Assembly (NCBI GenBank): GCA_014860355.1 | Contig: JACZJV010000057.1 | Location: forward strand, 61,571-125,570 | DNA from: Burkholderiales bacterium | GTDB taxonomy: Bacteria > Pseudomonadota > Gammaproteobacteria > Burkholderiales > SG8-39 | DNA: 64,000 bases | Reading direction: 5' to 3' | Part shown: positions 17,689 through 25,579 of the stretch, in pieces | How the letters are laid out: the number at the start of each line of letters is the position of its first letter | How positions within the stretch are numbered: position 1 is the first letter of the stretch | The notes under the pieces: model-generated | Seen by the model: the letters and a program-made list of their open reading frames with translations, nothing else | Database searches by the model: none | Told to the model about the DNA's origin: nothing | Translations under genes and position numbers: made by a program

Positions 17689-18237
17689 ATGCGATACGCA
17701 TTCTTCCTGAGCTGCCTCCTATTCGCCGGCTGCGCCGCGATCGAACCGCTGTCCGCGCCCACCGGACCGGGCGATAGCTTCGGACTTTCGGGACGGGTGG
17801 CGGTGAAATATGGCGAGGAGGCCGTCAGCGGCAAGATCAGCTGGCAGCATGAGCCCGCCAGCGATGACCTGCTCCTTTCGACGCCGCTGGGTCAGGGCGT
17901 GGCGCATATCGTGCGGCGCGATGCGATGGTGAGCCTCACTACTTCGGATCAAAAGGTGTACCAGGCAAGCGACGTAGAGGGCCTGACCGAACAGGTGCTG
18001 GGATGGCGCTTGCCGCTCGCGGGCCTGCATGACTGGGTGCGCGGCCGGGCGGCTGCCGGAGCGCCGGCGCAAATACGCGCGGACGGCTCGCAGCACCTCT
18101 CCGAGTTGAGGCAATCGGGATGGCTGGTGGAGTTCCAGGATTACGACGCTGCCAGCGGCTTGCCGGTGCGCCTGCGCCTGTCGCGCGAAGAAGTGGAAAT
18201 CCGGCTGGTGATCGACAATTGGCGGAGCGAACCGTGA
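17689..18237 (+). CDS. lolB: Outer-membrane lipoprotein receptor LolB
   Basis: Accepts lipoproteins from LolA and inserts them into the outer membrane. The 182-residue protein starts at ATG 17689 with signal MRYAFFLSCLLFAGC, giving a lipidated Cys at residue 15. The LolB fold follows (FGLSGRVAVKYGEEAVSGKI and a C-terminal RLRLSREEVEIRLVIDNW). An upstream in-frame extension to 17587 would bury the signal peptide and is rejected. The stop overlaps the ispE start. The 186 bases between the TPR gene and this start show no clear gene. Confidence 0.93.
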   Translation: MRYAFFLSCLLFAGCAAIEPLSAPTGPGDSFGLSGRVAVKYGEEAVSGKISWQHEPASDDLLLSTPLGQGVAHIVRRDAMVSLTTSDQKVYQASDVEGLTEQVLGWRLPLAGLHDWVRGRAAAGAPAQIRADGSQHLSELRQSGWLVEFQDYDAASGLPVRLRLSREEVEIRLVIDNWRSEP

Positions 18238-19088
18238 ACCGCTGGCAGGAGCCCTGGCCGGCTCCGGCAAAACTCAATTTGTTTCTGCACGTTACCGGGC
18301 GGCGCGCCGACGGCTATCATAGCCTGCAGACCGCGTTCCGCTTTATCGACCTGGCAGATACCCTGCACTTCGAGCCGCGCGCCGACGGCAGGGTCACGCT
18401 GCGGCGAATGCTCGCCGGGGTGCCTGCCGAACGCGATCTGTGCCTGCGCGCGGCGACCCTGCTCAGGCAGGCGACCGGGCATCAGGGCGGCGTTGAGATC
18501 GATCTGGTCAAGCGTATTCCCATGGGCGGGGGGCTGGGCGGAGGCAGTTCGGACGCGGCCACCACCCTGGTCGCGCTCAATCACCTGTGGGGCCTGGGCC
18601 TGAAACGCGCGCAATTGCAGCGCCTGGCGCTCAAACTCGGCGCCGATGTGCCGGTGTTCGTATTCGGCGAGAATGCTTTTGCCGAGGGCGTAGGCGAAGA
18701 ACTGACGCCTCTGGCGCTTCCGCCGGCCTGGTATCTGGTGCTGGTGCCCCCGGTAGAGGTTCCGACGGTTGCGGTTTTCGCCGCTCCAGAATTGACACGG
18801 ATGACAAAAACCATCAAAATTACGGCCTTTTTCGACGGGCTGAAACAACGCACCTTGCGTAACGACCTCGAGCCCGTGGTGTGCAAACGCTATCCTGAAG
18901 TGGCGCGCCATCTGGCTTGGCTGAAACAGCATGGCGAGGCGCGCATGAGCGGTTCCGGCGCCTGCGTGTATGCCGAATTTTCCACCGAATCAGCGGCGTA
19001 CGCGGCGCATGCGCATCTGCCGCCGGCCATGCGAGGCTACGTGGCGCGCGGATTGGAGCTACACCCGCTGTACGAGTTGACCGAGTAA
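18234..19088 (+). CDS. ispE: 4-diphosphocytidyl-2-C-methyl-D-erythritol kinase
   Basis: GHMP kinase of the MEP isoprenoid pathway. It has 284 residues from GTG 18234, which overlaps the lolB stop. The N-terminal substrate motif PAPAKLNLFLHVTGRRADGYH and the ATP-binding loop PMGGGLGGGSSDAATTL are present, as is the C-terminal RMSGSGACVYAEF. tRNA-Gln lies five bases after the stop, then prs, the order common in this class. Confidence 0.97.
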   Translation: MNRWQEPWPAPAKLNLFLHVTGRRADGYHSLQTAFRFIDLADTLHFEPRADGRVTLRRMLAGVPAERDLCLRAATLLRQATGHQGGVEIDLVKRIPMGGGLGGGSSDAATTLVALNHLWGLGLKRAQLQRLALKLGADVPVFVFGENAFAEGVGEELTPLALPPAWYLVLVPPVEVPTVAVFAAPELTRMTKTIKITAFFDGLKQRTLRNDLEPVVCKRYPEVARHLAWLKQHGEARMSGSGACVYAEFSTESAAYAAHAHLPPAMRGYVARGLELHPLYELTE

Positions 19089-19093
19089 AGTTT

Positions 19094-19168
19094 TGGGGAG
19101 TCGCCAAGTGGTAAGGCACCGGATTTTGATTCCGGCATTCGTAGGTTCGATCCCTACCTCCCCAGCCA
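19094..19168 (+). tRNA. tRNA-Gln (anticodon TTG)
   Basis: Cloverleaf visible: acceptor TGGGGAG/CTCCCCA, D arm with AAGTGGTAAGGC, anticodon stem CCGGA/TCCGG around the TTG anticodon, T arm GTAGG-TTCGATC-CCTAC, and 3' GCCA encoded. It begins five bases after ispE, so it is probably co-transcribed with lolB-ispE and processed out. Confidence 0.96.
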
Positions 19169-19170
19169 GT

Positions 19171-19195
19171 CTAGTTGCCAGAGACTGGTGACTAG
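19171..19195 (+). terminator. Stem-loop after tRNA-Gln
   Basis: CTAGT-tg-CCAG-aga-CTGG-tg-ACTAG forms an interrupted hairpin two bases after the tRNA. No T-tract follows, so it is either a weak terminator or a processing signal. Confidence 0.4.
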
Positions 19196-19290
19196 CGCGA
19201 GCAAGACAGCATGGGCCGCACCGGCGGCTGGAAGGACCTGACCACAACGACGGGAGCGCCGGACTCTAGTTTCTAGTTTCCAGCATCTGG

Positions 19291-20241
19291 ATGGCTTACG
19301 AACACTTGATGATTTTTGCCGGCAGCGCCAACCCGCAATTGGCAGCCGCGGTGGCGAAACGCCTGAACATTCCTCTGGGCGGGGTCAGCGTCGGGCGCTT
19401 CTCCGACGGCGAGGTGATGATCGAATTGATGGAGAACGTGCGCGGCCGCGACTGCTTCGTGCTGCAGTCCACCTGCACGCCCACCAACGACAATCTGATG
19501 GAAGTGCTGATCATGATCGATGCGCTCAAGCGCGCATCGGCCGCCCGCGTCACCGCCGCGCTCCCCTATTTCGGCTACGCGCGCCAGGATCGCCGGCCAC
19601 GCTCGGCGCGGGTTTCGATCAGCGCCAAGGTGGTCGCCAATATGCTCGAAGCCGCGGGCGTGGACCGGGTCCTCACCATGGACCTGCACGCGGACCAGAT
19701 ACAGGGCTTTTTCGATGTGCCCGTGGACAACATCTACGCCGCGCCCATCCTGCTGGGCGACCTGTGGAAACACGGCCACGAGGACCTGCTGGTAGTCTCC
19801 CCCGACGTCGGCGGCGTGGTACGCGCGCGCGCGCTGGCCAAGCGCCTCGAATCTGACCTGGCCATCATCGACAAACGCCGACCCAAGGCGAACGATGCCG
19901 AGGTGATGAACATCATCGGCGACGTCAAGGGCCGCACCTGCGTCATCATGGACGACATGGTCGATACGGCGGGCACGCTGGCCAAGGCCGCGCAGGCCCT
20001 CAAGAACGAGGGTGCGATCCAGGTCCTCGCCTACTGCACCCACCCGGTGCTATCGGGCGGGGCAGTGGAGCGCATCGCCAATTCGGCGCTGGACGAAGTG
20101 GTCGTTACCGACTCCATTCCGCTGCGCGAGGATGCGAAGAGCTGCAGCAAGATACGCGTGCTTTCCGTGGTCGACCTGCTGGCGGAGACGATATTGCGCA
20201 TCAGCAACGAGGACTCAGTCAGTTCCTTGTTCAGCGAGTAG
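19291..20241 (+). CDS. prs: Ribose-phosphate pyrophosphokinase
   Basis: Makes PRPP from ribose 5-phosphate and ATP for nucleotide, His, Trp and NAD synthesis. The 316-residue protein has the class I signatures: [16 protein letters not shown], the catalytic loop [18 protein letters not shown] (Ser and Ser where many homologues have Pro and Thr), [11 protein letters not shown] and the PRPP-binding [13 protein letters not shown]. It is followed by rplY and pth, the classic order. Confidence 0.98.
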   Translation: MAYEHLMIFAGSANPQLAAAVAKRLNIPLGGVSVGRFSDGEVMIELMENVRGRDCFVLQSTCTPTNDNLMEVLIMIDALKRASAARVTAALPYFGYARQDRRPRSARVSISAKVVANMLEAAGVDRVLTMDLHADQIQGFFDVPVDNIYAAPILLGDLWKHGHEDLLVVSPDVGGVVRARALAKRLESDLAIIDKRRPKANDAEVMNIIGDVKGRTCVIMDDMVDTAGTLAKAAQALKNEGAIQVLAYCTHPVLSGGAVERIANSALDEVVVTDSIPLREDAKSCSKIRVLSVVDLLAETILRISNEDSVSSLFSE

Positions 20242-20322
20242 TAAATGGATAACAGTTTCCGAGTTTGAATTTTTTGAAACGGTGGTACCTGGTCGCGGGA
20301 CCGCCATAACCTGGAGTGCAAC

Positions 20323-21033
20323 ATGCAAATCGAAGTCAACGCGCAAAAGCGCATCAAGCAGGGCACCGGAGCGAGCCGCCGCCTGCGCCGTGAAGGCAAG
20401 ACCCCCGGGATCGTCTACGGGGGAAAACAACCTGCGGTCGTCATCGAGCTCGATCACAACGCGCTGTACCACCAGTTGCGCCAGGAGGCTTTTCACGCCT
20501 CCGTGCTGACGCTCAATCTCGACGGCGCGAAGGAGCAGGTGCTGTTGCGTTCGGTCAACATGCACCCGTTCAGGGTGGAGGTCCAGCACATCGATTTCCA
20601 GCGCGTCCAGGCCGATGTGAAGATTCAGATGAAAGTGCCGCTGCACTTTATCAACGCCGAGCAGTCGCCCGGGGTAAAGCAGTCAGGCGGTCTCGTCAGC
20701 CATGTCATGAGCGAACTCCTGATCCGCTGCCTGCCGGCGGCTCTGCCCGAATTCATCGAGGTGGACCTGAAGGATATGGAGATAGGCAATACCGTGCACG
20801 TCAGGGATCTGAAGCTCCCGAACGGCGTGGAGGCAGTTCTGCACGGCAGCGACAACCCGTCGGTGGCCGTGGTGCAGATACCGCGCGCACTGGTGGCGGA
20901 CGAGGCGGCCGATGCTGCTGCGGCCGAAGCCACACTGGCGGCTTCCGAGGTGCCCACCAGCAAGCAGGCGGCCGAGCCGGCAGCCGCCGAAAAAGGTGGC
21001 GAGAAGAAGCCAGAGAAATCGGACAAGAAGTAA
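20323..21033 (+). CDS. rplY: 50S ribosomal protein L25 (Ctc form)
   Basis: Binds 5S rRNA in the large subunit. At 236 residues it is the long Ctc type: L25 domain (about residues 1-90), TL5/Ctc C-terminal beta domain (about 95-190), then a low-complexity Ala/Glu/Lys tail ending [10 protein letters not shown] ribosome binding site (GGAGTG) precedes ATG 20323. It follows prs after an 81-base gap. Confidence 0.97.
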   Translation: MQIEVNAQKRIKQGTGASRRLRREGKTPGIVYGGKQPAVVIELDHNALYHQLRQEAFHASVLTLNLDGAKEQVLLRSVNMHPFRVEVQHIDFQRVQADVKIQMKVPLHFINAEQSPGVKQSGGLVSHVMSELLIRCLPAALPEFIEVDLKDMEIGNTVHVRDLKLPNGVEAVLHGSDNPSVAVVQIPRALVADEAADAAAAEATLAASEVPTSKQAAEPAAAEKGGEKKPEKSDKK

Positions 21034-21105
21034 GCGTTCATTTCGATGCGGGGCGGTATCCGGGGGGACTAACTTCGGGGCGCCTCCCCCTCGCGCCCTC
21101 AACCC

Positions 21106-21138
21106 AGTGACCGTTTCGGCTATCCCGAAACGGTCACT
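21106..21138 (+). terminator. Perfect 14-bp palindrome between rplY and pth
   Basis: AGTGACCGTTTCGG and CCGAAACGGTCACT flank a 5-base loop. It may be an attenuating or terminating hairpin behind the ribosomal protein gene, but there is no T-tract, so a protein-binding site or RNA stability element is also possible. It lies 70 bases before pth. Confidence 0.55.
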
Positions 21139-21207
21139 AAACCGTTCGTCCGCTACGAAAGCGGGCAGAGGCCGGAGCTTCTGCCTGTTTTTTGGAGCGG
21201 CGCCAAG

Positions 21208-21822
21208 ATGCCGATCAAACTCATCGTTGGCCTGGGCAATCCGGGCAAGAAGTACGAGAGCACGCGCCACAACGCCGGTTTCTGGTTGGTCGAGCGGCTG
21301 GCTGCGCAGCACCGGCTCAGCCTGAGAAAGGAACCCAAGTTCCGGGCATTGGTGGCCAGGCTGGACACCGCGACCGGGTACGCCTGGCTGCTGCTGCCGC
21401 AGACCTGGATGAACGAATCGGGCGCCGCAGTGGGCGCGCTGGCGCAGTTTCACAAAATCGCGGCAGACGAGATTCTGGTGGTGCACGACGAGCTCGACCT
21501 GCCGCCCGGGGGCGTAAAAATCAAGCAGGGCGGAGGCCATGCGGGCCACAACGGGCTGAGGGATATCATCGCCAGGCTGGGTACCCCGGATTTTTGGCGC
21601 CTGCGCATAGGCATCGGCCATCCACGCGACGTTGCTGTGACCGAACAGGAGGTGGCTGATTTCGTGCTTCACCCGCCGCGCAAGGAAGAAAGGGCCCTGA
21701 TCGAAGCGGTGATAGACCGCGGCCTTGCCGTGTTCGATCTGATACTGGCGGACAACATGGCAGTGGCCATGCACAGACTGCATACCAAACCAAAACCTCA
21801 AACTCCCGAGATTGCAACGTAA
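21208..21822 (+). CDS. pth: Peptidyl-tRNA hydrolase
   Basis: Releases tRNA from prematurely terminated peptidyl-tRNA. It has 204 residues. Signatures are [18 protein letters not shown] (catalytic His20 region), MNESG and [11 protein letters not shown], then [13 protein letters not shown]. It follows rplY and precedes ychF, a conserved block. Confidence 0.97.
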   Translation: MPIKLIVGLGNPGKKYESTRHNAGFWLVERLAAQHRLSLRKEPKFRALVARLDTATGYAWLLLPQTWMNESGAAVGALAQFHKIAADEILVVHDELDLPPGGVKIKQGGGHAGHNGLRDIIARLGTPDFWRLRIGIGHPRDVAVTEQEVADFVLHPPRKEERALIEAVIDRGLAVFDLILADNMAVAMHRLHTKPKPQTPEIAT

Positions 21823-21890
21823 GCAGGGTGAAATAAACGAGGGAACTGCGTCCTCGTGTATATCCCCCAAGTCGGAATAAGGTCACACTC

Positions 21891-22982
21891 ATGTCCCTGA
21901 AATGCGGAATTGTCGGACTGCCGAACGTCGGCAAGTCAACTTTGTTCAATGCGCTCACCAAGGCCGCCATCGCCGCGGAGAATTATCCCTTCTGCACCAT
22001 TGAGCCCAATGTAGGCATCGTCGAGGTGCCCGATGCGCGCCTCGCGCAGCTGGTATCTATCGCCAAGCCGCAAAAAACCATCCCTGCGGTGGTGGAGTTC
22101 GTCGACATCGCCGGCCTGGTCGCGGGTGCTTCCAAGGGCGAAGGGTTGGGAAACAAGTTTCTGGCCAATATCCGCGAAACCGACGCCATCGCGCATGTGG
22201 TGCGTTGTTTCGTCGACGACAACGTCGTGCACGTGTCTGGAAAGATAGATCCGCTGGACGACATCGAAACGATCAACACGGAACTCGCGCTGGCCGATCT
22301 TGCGACCGTGGAAAAAACCATGGCCCGCTATACCAAAGTAGCGAGGTCGGGCGACAAGGAGGCGCAGCGCATCATGGCGGTGCTGGAAAAGGTGCTGCCG
22401 GTGCTCAATCAGGCCCGGCCGGCGCGCAGCCTGGAACTCTCGCGCGAGGAGCAACAGGTGCTGCTACCGCTGTGCCTGATGACGGCCAAGCCGGCCATGT
22501 ATGTCGCCAACGTTGATGAAAACGGTTTCAGCAATAACCCCTTGCTCAAGCGGGTAGAGGAATACGCCAAGGCGGAGGGAGCGCCGGTGGTCGCCATCTG
22601 CGCAGCAATCGAGGCGCAGATGGCGGACCTCGCGGACGAGGAAAAACAGATTTTTCTCGCCGACATGGGCCTGGAAGAGCCCGGCCTGGACCGTCTGATC
22701 CGGGCTGGCTACAAGCTGCTCGGCCTGCAGACCTATTTTACCGCCGGTCCCAAAGAGGTGCGCGCCTGGACGGTGCAGATCGGTGCTACCGCGCCGCAGG
22801 CCGCCGGGGTCATACACACTGACTTCGAGCACGGCTTCATCCGTGCCGAAGTGATTTCATTCGAAGAGTTCATCGCCTGCAAGGGAGAGCAAGGCGCCAA
22901 GGAAGCCGGCAAGATGCGCCTGGAGGGCAAGGAATACGTAGTGCGTGACGGCGACGTGATGCATTTTCGCTTTAACGTCTGA
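21891..22982 (+). CDS. ychF: Redox-regulated ATPase YchF/OLA1
   Basis: Obg-related P-loop ATPase bound to ribosomes. At 363 residues it is full length: G1 [12 protein letters not shown], the switch region, a coiled-coil insert (about 130-200) and the C-terminal TGS domain ([27 protein letters not shown]). The last residues FRFNV and the following hairpin recur in degraded form at 25172-25231, suggesting the 3' end served as an integration site; the gene itself is intact. Confidence 0.97.
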   Translation: MSLKCGIVGLPNVGKSTLFNALTKAAIAAENYPFCTIEPNVGIVEVPDARLAQLVSIAKPQKTIPAVVEFVDIAGLVAGASKGEGLGNKFLANIRETDAIAHVVRCFVDDNVVHVSGKIDPLDDIETINTELALADLATVEKTMARYTKVARSGDKEAQRIMAVLEKVLPVLNQARPARSLELSREEQQVLLPLCLMTAKPAMYVANVDENGFSNNPLLKRVEEYAKAEGAPVVAICAAIEAQMADLADEEKQIFLADMGLEEPGLDRLIRAGYKLLGLQTYFTAGPKEVRAWTVQIGATAPQAAGVIHTDFEHGFIRAEVISFEEFIACKGEQGAKEAGKMRLEGKEYVVRDGDVMHFRFNV

Positions 22983-23020
22983 GTAATTTTCCGGACTTCC
23001 CAGGCATTGTCCGGAAGCCG
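22961..23020 (+). repeat. ychF 3'-end direct repeat, proximal copy (attL-like)
   Basis: Sixty bases covering the last codons of ychF, its stop and the hairpin behind it. Aligned without gaps to 25172-25231 it matches at about 46 of 60 positions, including AACGTCTGAG and CAGGCAT-GTCCGGAA. The two copies bound 2.15 kb of toxin-antitoxin and integrase-remnant DNA. This is the arrangement expected after site-specific insertion at a gene 3' end. Confidence 0.65.
22989..23016 (+). terminator. Hairpin after ychF
   Basis: TTCCGGAC/GTCCGGAA, an 8-bp perfect stem with a 12-base loop, seven bases after the stop. A plausible transcription end for prs-rplY-pth-ychF, though without a T-tract. Confidence 0.5.
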
Positions 23021-23147
23021 CTGGAAACATAACTGCGGGTAAATAAAGCAGGAGTAGCAAAGGCAGCAAGGGGTGCTAGAGCAGAAACAACTGCACCACA
23101 CGTGTCCCCCGCACGGTCGCGCCGAGGGACATCCAGCGCGTGCTTCG

Positions 23148-23543
23148 TCAGATCGCGATCACCGGCGGAGCCGTCGAATCATCACGGCGCGCGCGCCGTG
23201 ACAGCGTGGTGTCGAAGGTGGCGAAATCATCGCAGCCGGCCGCAAGCGCGTGGTGCAGCGCGTCAGCGAAGTCCCAGCCGTGCCGCAATTTCGTGGCTGC
23301 CGCGACAACGGCCGCCTGCTCGCCGACGACGGCATTTTCCAGTATCGCGAGCTTTTCCATCGCGGCCGCGATCGCTTTCGGTGAATAGCGGTATCGCGAG
23401 CGAAGCACCCACTCCAGTTCAAGGATGACCGTTACCGGAATATACACCGGCTGAGCGCTCAGGCAGGTCTGCGCGCGCCGGCCCTGTGCCGCGTCATCCT
23501 GCACCAGGGCGCGCACCAGCACGTTGGTATCCAGGGCGCGCAC
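23148..23543 (-). CDS. PIN-domain toxin (VapC-like)
   Basis: Likely RNase toxin of 131 residues. PIN acidic residues are visible: Asp in ALDTNVLVRAL, Glu in VILELEWVLRS, and Asp residues in WDFADALHHALAAGCDDFATFD. The GTG start lies four bases after the stop of the AbrB-type antitoxin gene, the normal order for a vapBC operon. Nothing suggests inactivation. It is the first gene inside the island behind ychF, convergent with ychF. Confidence 0.88.
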   Translation of the reverse strand: MRALDTNVLVRALVQDDAAQGRRAQTCLSAQPVYIPVTVILELEWVLRSRYRYSPKAIAAAMEKLAILENAVVGEQAAVVAAATKLRHGWDFADALHHALAAGCDDFATFDTTLSRRARRDDSTAPPVIAI

Positions 23544-23547
23544 GCCG

Positions 23548-23787
23548 TCAGTCCTTGTAGTCCGTGACCCGCATATCCTTCACGGCCACCCGTGGGCCGG
23601 AATACTTGAGGATGGCCTGGATCTCGGCAAGCTTCGCCGTATGCTTGACCGGCGCCGGCGTGATGCGCGCGCCTTTGCCTTCGACACGGATTTCGACACG
23701 CATTCCGGGCTTCAACCCGAGTGCCTTGCGCACTGCGGCGGGGAGGACGATCTGCCCCTTGGTGGACACAAGCACGGCGCTCATCAT
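23548..23787 (-). CDS. AbrB/MazE-type antitoxin (VapB-like)
   Basis: Seventy-nine-residue protein with an N-terminal SpoVT/AbrB swapped-hairpin domain: VSTKGQIVLPAAVRKALGLKPG. The C-terminal part would wrap the PIN toxin encoded just downstream. Two Met codons open the frame (23787 or 23784). Upstream lies an imperfect palindrome that resembles the one before the second antitoxin gene at 24.2 kb, so autorepression is likely. Confidence 0.88.
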   Translation of the reverse strand: MMSAVLVSTKGQIVLPAAVRKALGLKPGMRVEIRVEGKGARITPAPVKHTAKLAEIQAILKYSGPRVAVKDMRVTDYKD

Positions 23788-23789
23788 TC

Positions 23790-23813
23790 GTTCCAGAAGT
23801 TTTACCAGGTAGG
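23790..23813 (-). promoter_or_regulatory. Candidate antitoxin operator (module 1)
   Basis: On the minus strand the bases before the antitoxin start read CCTACCTGGTAAAACTTCTGG. They resemble the perfect palindrome before module 2 (CCTTACCAG...CTGGTAAGG), which supports shared autoregulation by AbrB-type antitoxins. The match is imperfect. Confidence 0.4.
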
Positions 23814-23913
23814 TATTCTACACCCGCCGACCTTCCGGGTGGCGCTGCTCCGGCCGGAGCCACGAAAAGCGGGTACGAAAGCGGGTATGGCGACGGTGCC
23901 GGAGACCCGCTGT

Positions 23914-24057
23914 ATGCTGACCGATGCCTAGTGCCCTAGCGCCTGGCCTCGTCCGGAGCCCTACAAGCTGCCGGACGGCAAGGGGCTGTACTTTGGGGTC
24001 AAACCCAACGGCGTCAAAGCCTGGCGTAACCGCTTCAAGCTCGCCCGACAGGGCGCG
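23914..24057 (+). pseudogene. Remnant of a P4-type phage integrase (DUF4102 N-terminus)
   Basis: Read from ATG 23914, the frame starts MLTDA, hits an in-frame TAG (23929-23931), then continues EPYKLPDGKGLYFGVKPNG followed by KAWRNRFK. This is the arm-binding N-terminal domain of tyrosine integrases of islands and P4-like phages (typical start PLTD..., then KPYKLADGGGLYL). No catalytic domain follows; homology stops at about codon 48. It is therefore a nonsense-mutated and truncated integrase gene inside the ychF-bounded island. Confidence 0.75.
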
Positions 24058-24162
24058 ATCAGGGAACGCATGTTCGCAATTACCTGCTCCACCTGGAGGG
24101 CATTCCGGCCGGCGGCGCTGCATGGCTTCCTGGCAGTCTGCCTGGCAGGCTTGACGCAATCG

Positions 24163-24189
24163 CCTTACCAGTATAAAGTTCTGGTAAGG
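24163..24189 (+). promoter_or_regulatory. Palindromic operator before antitoxin gene 2
   Basis: Perfect 9-bp inverted repeat CCTTACCAG/CTGGTAAGG around TATAAAGTT, which could serve as the -10 region. It ends 23 bases before the antitoxin ATG. Placement and symmetry fit autorepression by the AbrB-type antitoxin. Confidence 0.65.
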
Positions 24190-24212
24190 TACAGCAAAAG
24201 GATACCGTCGCC

Positions 24213-24455
24213 ATGTTCGTCAAGATCACTGCCAAGCGCCAGGTTACGTTCCCCGCGCGGGTCCTGGAGGCGCTGGGCGTGAAACCCGGTGACCGGATCG
24301 AACTCGAGGAAGGCCCCGGGGGTTTTGTGCTGCGCGCGCGGCATATCGACCGGGCGCGCCTCGCGCCGCTGCGCGACAAGCTGCGCCGTGGCAAGGGCAG
24401 CTTCGATCTTGAAGCCTTCCGCAACACGCCCCATGACCGCGCGCTTCGGGATTGA
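24213..24455 (+). CDS. AbrB/MazE-type antitoxin, second module
   Basis: Eighty-residue protein with an N-terminal AbrB domain (ITAKRQVTFPARVLEALGVKPG) and a charged C-terminal tail (DKLRRGKGSFDLEAFRN) for toxin binding. An AAAAGGAT ribosome binding site precedes ATG 24213. It overlaps the start of the PIN toxin gene by 23 bases, indicating tight coupling. It differs clearly in sequence from the first antitoxin, so the two modules are not recent duplicates. Confidence 0.88.
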   Translation: MFVKITAKRQVTFPARVLEALGVKPGDRIELEEGPGGFVLRARHIDRARLAPLRDKLRRGKGSFDLEAFRNTPHDRALRD

Positions 24456-24831
24456 TACCTCGATCCTCGTCCGGCTGGCAACCGGCGATCCCGAGGACGG
24501 CTTCGAGCAATGTGTGCGCAAGCTCACCGCACTCATCGAGCGCGACGATGCCGAGGTGTTCGCGTCGAATCAGGTGATCGGCGAGGCCTATATCGCCGTG
24601 CAGCATCACTACGGCGTATCCAAACCTGACGCGCGCGCCGCGCTTGCCAGCGTGCTCAGGAGCGGTCTGGTGGTGCCGTTGAACGGGGCGGGCGTATTCG
24701 CGGCCCTGGAGGCGGACGCGGGATGTGGCCTGCTCGACCGCCTGATTGCCGACGACTATCGCCGCGCAGAACTCACGACGCTTACGCTCGACCGCAAGAT
24801 GGCCGCCCTCCCGCAAGCACGCCGCCTGTAG
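24433..24831 (+). CDS. PIN-domain toxin, second module
   Basis: PIN RNase-like toxin of 132 residues. ATG 24433 lies inside the antitoxin gene; acidic residues appear in GIDTSILVRLATGD (first Asp), GEAYIAVQHHYG (Glu), and LLDRLIADDYRRAELTTLTLD (C-terminal Asp residues). Length is normal and the frame is open throughout. Longer in-frame extensions upstream run into the antitoxin gene and are unlikely. Confidence 0.85.
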   Translation: MTARFGIDTSILVRLATGDPEDGFEQCVRKLTALIERDDAEVFASNQVIGEAYIAVQHHYGVSKPDARAALASVLRSGLVVPLNGAGVFAALEADAGCGLLDRLIADDYRRAELTTLTLDRKMAALPQARRL

Positions 24832-24904
24832 ACCTTCCGGAATGGCTTGCCGCGCCCACGCGCTGGCGACTGGCTGGCCGAGCGGCGGGGTACTCTCGGC
24901 CTAG

Positions 24905-25128
24905 TCAGGCGCAGGGAGATCGTATTGGTCGAAGGTTTCAGGTTCGGCAGCACGACGCGCCGAGTCTTCGCCCATTCCAGATATTCCGTCGAGTCGCTGC
25001 CCTTGGCGACCCGGAAGGCGCGCTCGTCAGTCTCGGCCTTGAATTTCGGCAGTTGCTCAGCTTGCGTGATCATAGAAGGTCCCTTCCTTCTGGTGCATGT
25101 CCCGCGCCGAGATCACGCGAAACAGCGC
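24905..25128 (-). pseudogene. Remnant of a BrnT-BrnA toxin-antitoxin pair
   Basis: From ATG 25073 the minus strand encodes PKFKAETDERAF, then STEYLEWAK and PNLKPSTNTISLRL, the conserved N-terminus of BrnA/CopG-type antitoxins; after position ~24905 the similarity ends. Just upstream and overlapping by a few bases, 25128-25057 encodes LFRVISARDMHQKEGTFYD and a stop, the C-terminus of a BrnT toxin. A stop codon lies directly before that segment, so the toxin is truncated. Order toxin-antitoxin is that of brnTA. Confidence 0.65.
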
Positions 25129-25171
25129 GCCGCCGCGGCACCATCATGAGCAGCGGCGCGGGGTTAGGGGC

Positions 25172-25231
25172 GCAATTGCTGTTCAACGTCTGAGAAGAAT
25201 TCAGGACGTCGCAGGCATAGTCCGGAACCCG
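25172..25231 (+). repeat. ychF 3'-end direct repeat, distal copy (attR-like)
   Basis: Degraded copy of 22961-23020 (about 77% identity by eye). It still encodes FNV-stop in the matching frame and keeps CAGGCATAGTCCGGAA from the hairpin behind ychF. Relaxed divergence is what one expects of the displaced gene end after island insertion. Confidence 0.65.
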
Positions 25232-25240
25232 ATCCAATCA

Positions 25241-25579
25241 TTAGGCTGCCGTAGTACATTCCATCAGGGCCGGTGGCCGCAATACTCTCTGGGCCTGAGC
25301 GTTCAGGCGCAAACATGGTTTGCACATTGCGAGCGGCTGTTTCTCGGCTTTCGGAATTCGCAGCGTATGGCCGCTCCAAATTTCAACCAATGTGGCGTCA
25401 GGGATGGTGTAGTCGAGGCCCGACGCTTCGATGATGGCAGCAGACTTGCGATAGCATTGCGCCATCACGGCGAACAGGTTTCAAGCGGCATGTGCCAATC
25501 GATGATTGCGTCGGGCGGCCGGCCAATGAGAAAGCCGGCGAAGCGACGGGCGAGCAGATGGTATTTGGACGAACTCGAC
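25241..25579 (-). pseudogene. Gene-fragment zone between the island and the GNAT gene
   Basis: No intact gene is seen. On the minus strand, YRKSAAIIEASGLDYTI (starting near 25465) recalls NAD(P)-binding SDR-like proteins (KSAxxIExSGLDYTI). In another frame, ERSGPESIAATGPDGMYYGS (about 25300) recalls SMP-30/gluconolactonase-type repeats. Frames change every 100-200 bases and stop codons are frequent. These assignments are from memory of the families and are weak; the stretch may hold decayed pieces of two genes. Confidence 0.25.

Noticed and set aside
21830..21880. Possible extra element A/B copy between pth and ychF (TATCCCC...GGAATA)
   Set aside because: Only scattered similarity; no paired stem of the family type.
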